Source: Brachynemurus nebulosus
Taxonomy: Eukaryota; Arthropoda; Insecta; Neuroptera; Myrmeleontidae
Assembly: GCA_035578155.1 (NCBI GenBank)
Contig: JAPWDM010000001.1
Span: 170,163,498 to 170,227,497 of the forward strand
Length of the DNA stretch: 64,000 nt
Direction of reading: 5' to 3'
The translations under genes and the position numbers were made by a program. The first letter of the stretch is position 1; every line of letters begins with the position of its first letter. The notes under the pieces are model-generated. The model was given only the letters and a program-made list of their open reading frames with translations. It did no database searches and had not been told where the DNA came from. Below, in pieces: positions 55,941 through 64,000 of the stretch.

Positions 55941-56795
55941 TAGAGATGTCGATTTTAAATCGATTAATCGAAGATCGATTAATCGAAGCTTAAAAAATCG
56001 ATTTTTTTTCGATTTTTTTCATTTGAATCGATTCATGAATCGATTATTAAAAGTAAGAGATCGACAACCGATTTTTTTGAAAAATAATTTCATTTTTATT
56101 TTAATTCTAGAAACAAACATGTATTAAAAGAAAATACCGAAAATGTTATTGTTAGTTATTACTTTTTACCCGTTGTGATAACAATGGGTAAAACTCCCCA
56201 TGTGGTTACACTCGTATGTATAACTATATACGCATTATTTTTCCTAATTAGTTCCAGTTGTTTACAATGTGCCAATAGCCAATATGTATACCATATAACC
56301 ATATACAATATATATACCTACCATATGTACTATGTGTACTACTATGAAGACCATGAATGCAAAAAGAAAGCAAGACCACCCATGTTCCAAGTGATTCCTC
56401 TCCTAGAAAAGGACTTACATATTTAGAAAACGTTTTTTTGTCAGTTTGTTTGAAATTTTTAAATAAACTTGGTTCATTCCCTGATATTCGTTCTATATAT
56501 TCAGTTGCATCATTCTAACTTTTTCCTACTTTCACCAATCCACATTAGCTCATCGCCTTTACAAGTATACGAATAATATAAAACGTTTTTACATAGTATA
56601 CCTTCCATGTACTATCAATTAAATTCCTTAACAAACTATCAGTTAATTTTTTTTTAAACTTTTCAAAATTTCGATTTTTTAGATCGATCTTACAGAATCG
56701 ATTTTTTTTAGTCGATTTTTTTTGGATCGATTTTTTAAATTTCGATTTAAATCGATTCAAAAATCGATCTTTTTTTTGGAGAATCGACATCGCTA
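55941..56795. mobile_element. hAT MITE, TAGAGATGTCGA ends (855 bp)
   Basis: Ends TAGAGATGTCGATT and AATCGACATCGCTA are inverted copies. A perfect 8-bp duplication ATCTGTAT flanks it (55933-55940 and 56796-56803). AATCGATT and ATCGATTTTTT words crowd both ends. The open frame at 56175-56426 has no domain and is not called. Confidence 0.92.
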
Positions 56796-56803
56796 ATCTG
56801 TAT

Positions 56804-59250
56804 ACATATACAGCGAGACTAGCGTTGTTTCTTTATAGTATAAAACCATAATATGAACATCATTTACAGACAAAATCATTATTCTGTTCAACATTCATAA
56901 TAAAGTTGAGTTGCTTGTTAAGTTTTCTTAAACTTTTCCCTAGCAAGTACATAATATTATGTACTTATAACACAGATGTATAAATATACAGGGTGTAACA
57001 TACGAAGATAAAAACTTTTTACGAAGTGACATCTTAATTTTTATATGAAAACATTTTTTTTTAAAAAAAAAAACTAGGTACTTTAAACAGTAAAAAGAAA
57101 ATATGAGACTAACGAAAATTTATTATTAAGGATAAATTCCTTACTACTTTTCATTGTAACGAAACACTTTTTTTCAGATATTACTCTTTAATTAGTTTAT
57201 ATCTTATAAGTTCAAAAGACACAATATCAACAAACAAAAATATCACATGAAAATATACATTGCAAATTCGCCCCATTTTCACTATTTTTTTGCTGTTATC
57301 ATATAAAGGTTAGCTGTTGTATTATCGATTCGTCTTATTTCAAATATGTATCTACACATTAGTAGATTTTTTTGTTTTATTACTAGATATTGCATTTATT
57401 ATTATTATAAAACTTTTTTTTTTTATTATTATTAGATTAACAATAATGTTTTAATAAAAAAGGTATGAAAAATATCCTTTTACACAAATACATATATTTA
57501 TGCAATATTTTAAAACAAATGTTACAGATGTCACTACATACCGCAAAAAGACATTATACAGCAGTCATTGGATTCATTTAGCAGAATGAAACAGTTGCAA
57601 AACAGTTTATGATTTTCTGCTGAATGGTACTTACCGTTGAGTTGCAAAATTTGAGCGGTTGCCACGTTTTCCATCATACTTGAAATACGCAAACAAACGT
57701 AATATGTTATTAGACATATCACTGTAATAGATCATAGTTGTTGATCACTAATCGCTTATTGAGTGCTTCAGTTTGCTGACGCAACCCATTATCTTAGATT
57801 AATTAATATTTTTTTTCCTTCAGTTGGCCTCAGTGATTATATTATATTCCACGCTTATTACTTTTTCTCTTTAAATAATTTGAGTCTTTACAGTTTTTTA
57901 AATGTCAAAAATAAATTTTAAATATGAGAAAAACTCATTGTGACATTTCTTTTATTAATTGTATATGTCTATTATAATTTACTTTTATGAAAAAATGGAA
58001 ATTTATTAAAAAACAAGTTTGAAATATTTTTACGGTGTCCTATTTATTTGAAGTATACTTTATATTATATTATGACAGTTATATTTTTACAAGAGACGCA
58101 GCATTTTCTTTTTTTTTAATTTGGGGGAGTTGGTTAAAATTAGACCTTAATATGACCATCTAAACTATAAAATGTCGATCTGAGAAAATAAATTTCATTA
58201 ATAGTTTGTTTTCTTTCTATTTTAAAAAATACCCTAAAACATATTTTTATAGAAATGTGCGTGAAGATTCAGATTTCCACCTCTTCTGTTCACTCAACAA
58301 TTTTATAAGAATTTTGTGCGGGAAGTATAAAATTCTAAAAATGTGTAAAATTAACTAAGCTGAAATGCGCTCCTTATTTAAACGTATGTAAACAAAATAT
58401 TACAAAAGCTAAAATATATAATTTGGCTTCGTTAAAGACGTATGTGTCGATTATGACCAATACGATAAACGTAGGCTGCATAGTGTGTCGTTACTAGCAT
58501 CTGTTACTTAAAAATGATTAGAATTTAAAAAAGCCAAGAATTCCCTCTGCAGTTGGTATTAACTTATATTTTTAATTTTTGATTTCAACTTTTTTAAAAA
58601 AGACAAGGCCTGTCTGTCCACCCCACTGATTTTTTTTTGACGGTCTTTTAAAAAGATTTAAAGAATGAATACCTACCTAGTAAAAACAATAATGATTTTC
58701 AACTTTTTTTTTTTTTTAATTACGACGTCAAGAGCATTCACTATTTCCGAACTTGTGTAGTGACACACTCCAACAAAAGACTTCTGTAGACTTCTTCCTA
58801 CCTTATTTTCGCATGTCTTTCCCCCCTTAAAATTACAATGAATTGTTTTGTAGTTTTTGGCATATTTATCCAGTCTTTTTCCCTATATTTAAAATTTGCA
58901 TTGCAGACGTGTGTTGTTTAAAGTTTTAGTTTTAGTTTTTTTTCTTTTTTTTACATCTCGTATTAAAAGACTTTAGTTTATTAATGATAGGTATCATTAC
59001 CAGAATTTGATATTAATGTTAACCCAGAAAATGATATTAATGTTAAATTCTATACGCTGATTAATTATTTCTAATCATTTCTGTTACATCCTGTATAATA
59101 GCTAAGAGTACATATCTGAAACCTTTAAGACATTGCACTTAACTTGTAAAACTTTAGATTGTTTATTATTTCAAAAGAACAATATTTTGTTCCTATATAC
59201 CGAAAGTATATAATGTTTATTATATGTATAGGTTCACATATTATACGTGC
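56804..59250. other. Gene-free stretch
   Basis: AT-rich, no supported feature. Confidence 0.4.
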
Positions 59251-59253
59251 ATA

Positions 59254-59257
<4 letters not shown>

Positions 59258-59316
<59 letters not shown>
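59258..59316. repeat. (TA)n microsatellite
   Basis: About 58 bp of pure TA. Confidence 0.95.
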
Positions 59317-59323
<7 letters not shown>

Positions 59324-59544
59324 ATTCGGTCAGTTTATGACTGGGTCTACACTACCAGTTCATACTTTTGTACTAAATTTCCTTTTATCTTTAACCTTCT
59401 ACAAAAAAAGAGATTATTAATTCTGCGCCAGGTGTAGAGGCTGACTCCCTAATAACATACGACATATTAGTTGCTTCTAACAGACGATTTTAAGGAGTGA
59501 AACACCCCGCCAAAATTAAAAGGAAATTTATATTCATTATTGCT

Positions 59545-59830
59545 AAACTGCTGTGTAGTATATGTAAACAAAATTTCGTCAGTTTCTAAAGTTTTATATA
59601 CCTACATACTAGAACGGTGGTTTTATCCCCTAAAAATGTGTAGATACAAAAAATAATGTTATTCTCAATACTAAAACTCTGTATAGTAAATATAAACCAA
59701 ACTTCGTTAATATTTAGATATATTTTAGGTACACAGTTAAAGGGGTAGTTTAACCCCTTAAAATTGTATAAATGTAAAAAATTTTATCAATTTTTGAATT
59801 TTTGGGTTCCAGCATTGAGGGGGTGTTTCA
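59545..59830. repeat. About 125-bp diverged tandem repeat
   Basis: CTGTGTAGTATATGTAAAC near 59551 and CTGTATAGTAAATATAAAC near 59677 begin two related units that also share AAACTTCGT and a TTTAACCCCTTAAAA-type block. It is followed by another dispersed-repeat stretch (60080-60210) resembling 33460-33790. Confidence 0.55.
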
Positions 59831-60301
59831 CCCCTTGAAATACTTGTATTGATTAGGTAGTAATTAGCTTCTATATATTAGCGAAATAGCAGATTTTTTT
59901 AAATTATCAACTTCTTATATGTAATTTTCTTCTAAGACCAGGCTCACATAAAAGGAAAAATAAAAACTTTTTTAGGGAAAAATTACACCGGCTTTAAAAC
60001 ACGTCGATTCTATCAATATTTTATCAGTTATTGCTAATTATATTATTTTGTACATGTGTATAGGCTTCTGGATACATCAGTATTCTATATAAATTTTCAA
60101 CCCCTATTTGATCCCCTTTTGGGATGTTTTTCCAAAAATCCTTTCTTAATGCTAGCCTACATTACACAAATAACCCCTTACGTTTCTATAACGCCAATAG
60201 TTTTCTGTATAAATTTTTGATCCCCTATTAAGGAGATGAATTTTGGCATTTTATGTAACATATAGCACTTTTGAAATTAACAAGGAGAAGCACCAGAGTC
60301 A

Positions 60302-61046
60302 AATTCGAGATTTTGATGAAATTTCACTGGTGTGTAGAATAGGCGAAAATAAGGGACCCGTATGTTTTTTTATCGGCCATCTTCCACGTTTACGGGGTGA
60401 AACCAGTCCCCAAAGTTGGGCGTTCAAATCGTATTTTTTAAGATATTTCGAAAACTATATCGAATATGAATAACCAAATATACACATGCCTAAATTACCG
60501 ATTAAGTAAGTACTGAAAAATACATGAATCATTATCGAAAAGTAAAAATTCACATTTTCGTGATGAAAATAAACATAAAAATAAAAAAAATATAGAATGT
60601 ATTTGCAATCAATAATATTGCAATATAATCTACCCTATTTTTTCTTCCTTACTTGACTTGAATACCACACATATTTCAAAAAAATGCAAAAACATAATTT
60701 TTGATGCTCTTTCTATTTATGATGGCAAAAATTTGATACATTGAACTATTCAGCCTGTACAAGAAAATTACTCCTATTTTCACCCCTCCAGCCTTTCTTA
60801 TGAAACCGGCCCTAATTTAGCCTATACAGTTGAATAGGTCTTTCAAAGAGTATCACTTCGTCAATTTAAAGTTTTCCTCTATCTCTTATAATTTTCGAGA
60901 TATCTTAAGAAATACGATTTGAACCCTCAACTTTAGGGGCTGGTTTCACCCCGTAAACGTGGAAGATGGCCGATAAAAAAATATCGGTCCCTTATTTTTG
61001 CCTATCCTACACACCAGCGAAGTTTCATCAAAATCCCGAATTTCCT
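60302..61046. repeat. Inverted repeat with arms of about 160 bp
   Basis: AATTCGAGATTTTGATGAAA (60302) pairs with TTTCATCAAAATCCCGAATT (about 61024-61045). GGCCATCTTCCACGTTTACG pairs with CGTAAACGTGGAAGATGGCC, and the region around 60430-60460 with 60890-60920. The spacer is about 430 bp. The short frames in the arms are mirror images of one another, not genes. Likely a foldback element without visible ends. Confidence 0.8.
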
Positions 61047-61674
61047 TGTAAGACGAATCCAACGACACCTTACCAAAATCCATTAAGCCGTTTCGAAGAC
61101 CAGATATATTTTTTACATAATTTTCACAGGAACAGGCGTATTTACATAGATTCACATATCCCTTCTTCTAGTGCAGTTGAGTTAAAAGGAATCGTCCAAA
61201 AATATATGTTTATGTGACCGAATAATTTTGAGTAATACTGTATTGTACGTATATGTATATAAATTGTATTATACATATGTACATTGACGTATGTGCATTA
61301 GAGTAGTGACTTTTTCCCATTAACAAGAAAATCACTTTAACAAGACTGCTGCTTTGTCTTTCAGCAAATTTTCATCTTTTGTTTGGAAAATGATTGAAAT
61401 AACTGTTTCACGTCATAACGTAACGAGCAAAATTATTTTCGTAATTTAAATTCATTTTATAATTTTCCAACAATTTGGAGAAGTAAATTATATTTTCCAC
61501 TGCAAAAAGAGTTATACATTATTTTTGTATGTACAGGGAAGATTTAATACTTCCTTTCATTATTATAATAAAAATTTACTCAGGAGAGGAAAAAAATCAA
61601 TAAATACACACAATAAAATTACATAATTATACATCTTGTATACTTCGTTTTCATTTTCGAAGGTAGAAAGTCTA

Positions 61675-63700
61675 CACAGAAAAAAAAACAGTGATTTTAT
61701 TTACAAAACCGCTTTTAGTATTTAGCTTTCGTTGTTAGAACTAAAATTTGAGTAATTGTAACAAAACTCGCTTTCAGTGATTAATATAAGTTTTATTAAT
61801 CCTACAAATTGCGTTTTATTAATTTGTTAATATAAAATTTTGTAAATATTACAAAAACTTTTGTAATAACAAAAAAAATAATTTAGTAGTATATTTTTGT
61901 AGCATTAATTACAGTTCTATTAAATATTTTAAGTAAATATAAGAAAAATATTTGTAATTATCACACTGTTTTAAAAATCAAAATGCGCATGCTTAAAGTA
62001 AAAGTCTCTTTTGTAATAAAAACGAAAATTTTTGTAATAATTAAATGACGTTTGCGCAGAGTTGACAAGTTGATACGTTTATGTGATATTTTGTAAACGT
62101 TCATAATACCTATATATGCATTTAAAGAAACCCTGATTTAGTGATTATCAAAAAGTTTTGTATTTCTCATTTAAAAATTGTGTTTTGTAATTATAATAAA
62201 AAGTTTTGTAATAAATAACTGACGCAAGCGCAATATTAACGAATTCTATGATTTTTAGAATGTTGTGTAGTATTCATAGCGTCATTCTGTGATAGAGTCC
62301 ATCTTCATAAATATTTATTATAACCTGACAAGAGTTTATGAAAAAACATAGTGTACAATCTCAATTTAAAAGATTGTTTGTACGTTAGAAATATGACAAG
62401 AAAACTTGCTAATGGTTTTACTATCGAAAATCTGACAATGGCTAGTAAGTATTTTCATAAATTATTTTTTGCTCACAAATATTAATAATATTCCTATTAA
62501 AATTTGATCTCTTTTTTTCAGATACTAAAAGCAATTTTGAACATTATGGAAAAAATAATTTCAGATTTGCAGTTAAACTTTTTTATAACCAAAGAAAAGT
62601 TCCTTCAGTTCAGAAATTTATAAAACACTAGCAAATTTGCATTTCTTTTCAAATTCAAGTAAGGGTTATTTTTTGGTTAGACATGTTTTTAAGCTTCATA
62701 TTTTAGTCAGTAAAATATTCTTTTTTTACAGGTGGAAAACATGCTAGGTACTCCTATTTTATCTTTTTACTTTGATTCTGAATCGAATATGTAATCCATT
62801 ATTCGACTACATGTGAAAAACCTCAGTCAAGTAAATTACTAACAAATTAAAAGGATTCTTTTTCAAATTCAAGTAAGTTTTTTATTATTTGGTTAGACAT
62901 TTTTTATGTTTCATATTTTAGTAAAATATGCTTTTTTACAGATAAACAGCATGTTTGTTTTCGTTTTGTTTTTTAAAATTTTTCACTGGATTTTGAAGAT
63001 GTAATTGAATATTGGAGTACAGTTATATCTTTTGTTGAAATTTGCTTAATATTAGTTCTGAATATAAAAATATGTTAGAATTATTTCTAAAACATTTGCC
63101 ATACCTCCTGTAAGTTAATACATTTTAACATAACTTTTTATTTTTTTGTATTAATTAATTAATAAATTCATTTATATAAAATAAAATTTTTCTTATTTTG
63201 CAGGGACTAACTGGATGTACTTTGATAATTAATGTAATGCTGTGTAAAATAGATGTGAAGTTTGAATTTTGTACATATTTTATAGTCACATCTGTTTTGT
63301 TTTTTACATTAATTATCAAAGTACATCCAATAAATTCCTTTCCTTCACAAATATCCTTAATAATATTTACAGGGGTTATTTGTAAGTACAACAAAAAAAT
63401 ATAGTAAAATTTACTATAAAATTTAGTATTTATTAATAAATAAATCATACCAATTACAAATTCCATTTAGTAATTATAACAAAGTTTATTAAATGTACAA
63501 AAAAACATACGTTGAGTTTTATTCACAAAAATAAGTCTTTGTGATAATTACAAAAATTATTCTGAATTAATAGAACCTTTTAGTACTCAAATTTTTAATA
63601 AAAGTGGTTTTGTAATATTACTAAACGGTTCTATTGGAGTAAAAATTTTGTAATATTAATTCACGTTTTTGTAATATACAGTGAGTTTTTTTTTTCTGTG
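61675..63700. mobile_element. TA-flanked element with CACAGAAAAAAAA ends (2,026 bp)
   Basis: Left CACAGAAAAAAAAACAGTGA and right TTTTTTTCTGTG are inverted, each next to TA (61673-61674 and 63701-63702). TTTGTAATA words recur near both ends. Inside are a short ATG-initiated exon (62392, ending at a GTAAGT near 62443), a direct repeat of about 75 bp with 213-bp spacing (62648 and 62861) and a strong hairpin (63211-63330). No transposase recognised. Confidence 0.6.
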
Positions 63701-63702
63701 TA

Positions 63703-64000
63703 CATACTTTCACAATCATTGTTTACTATAAATTAAGGAGTTTAGATCATTTTTATTTTAGCCACTATAGATTAAGATATTACACGTTAAGTCGTGTGAA
63801 AGTCAGCTTTAAAGGTAGTTTTGATATTACAATAACAATCTTTTTTAATCTTTGCTTAAAATTTTCATTTTATCCTCGTGTAGAAATTACTATTAAAATA
63901 TTTCAAGCGGAATTTTTCCGATATTTAAAAAAGTTCAATTTTTATTCTGCATTGAGCGATACAGAATAACAAAAATTTTTACATCAAGTTTTCAATATTA
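63703..64000. other. Window end, nothing recognised
   Basis: AT-rich, no supported feature. Confidence 0.4.

Noticed and set aside
56175..56426. 83-codon ORF inside the 55.9-kb MITE
   Set aside because: Low-complexity Tyr/Ile content, no domain, and it lies in non-coding MITE sequence.
1..64000. CRISPR arrays, rRNA genes, bacterial operons
   Set aside because: No regularly spaced repeat-spacer pattern or rRNA sequence was seen; introns, SINEs and hAT/Polinton elements mark the DNA as eukaryotic.

Overview
This is a eukaryotic, AT-rich, repeat-dominated window, most likely from an insect nuclear genome. The transposon spectrum and tRNA-headed SINEs would suit a hemipteran such as an aphid relative, but no host gene is present to settle that. 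I found no convincing host protein-coding gene. Nearly every recognisable coding stretch is a transposon or a transposon relic.

The centrepiece is a complete, apparently young Polinton/Maverick (polintovirus-like) element at 14655-32041 (17,387 bp). It has terminal inverted repeats of about 394 bp that differ at only two places I can find, and a perfect 6-bp target duplication (ATAGAA at 14649-14654 and 32042-32047). Its genes lie in strand-sorted blocks. A minus-strand virion block (15348-18715) holds, in transcription order, a phospholipase A2/pX-like minor capsid protein, an adenovirus-type cysteine protease, a single-jelly-roll penton-like protein, a 53-aa basic peptide and the double-jelly-roll major capsid protein. 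A plus-strand block (19042-22084) holds the packaging ATPase, a conserved protein of unknown function, a type II membrane coiled-coil protein and a DDE integrase with a chromodomain. A minus-strand replication block (22576-27147) holds the protein-primed family B DNA polymerase and an upstream spliced gene. A plus-strand block (28801-31378) holds four small proteins of unknown function, with TATA boxes ahead of three of them. Together these cover replication, integration, capsid assembly, maturation and packaging. Three details are unusual: protease and PLA2 reading frames are joined in frame across a single UGA with no AUG for the protease; the major capsid gene carries a one-base frameshift 25 codons in; and an 89-bp duplication has left an echo of the ATPase start as an upstream ORF.

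Left of the Polinton (1-14648) lie a decayed non-LTR RNase H region, a second non-LTR relic, a four-copy repeat of about 160 bp, long (TA)n tracts, a Tigger-derived MITE, a 1.4-kb near-perfect palindrome and a hAT MITE nested inside another hAT MITE. Right of it (32048-64000) lie an internally deleted hAT element that keeps part of its transposase, three tRNA-derived SINEs, mariner and THAP relics, several more hAT MITEs with 8-bp duplications, four foldback or inverted-repeat elements, a non-LTR 3' end inside a MITE, and a 2-kb TA-flanked element. The hAT elements are so frequent that they are the main local source of structure outside the Polinton.
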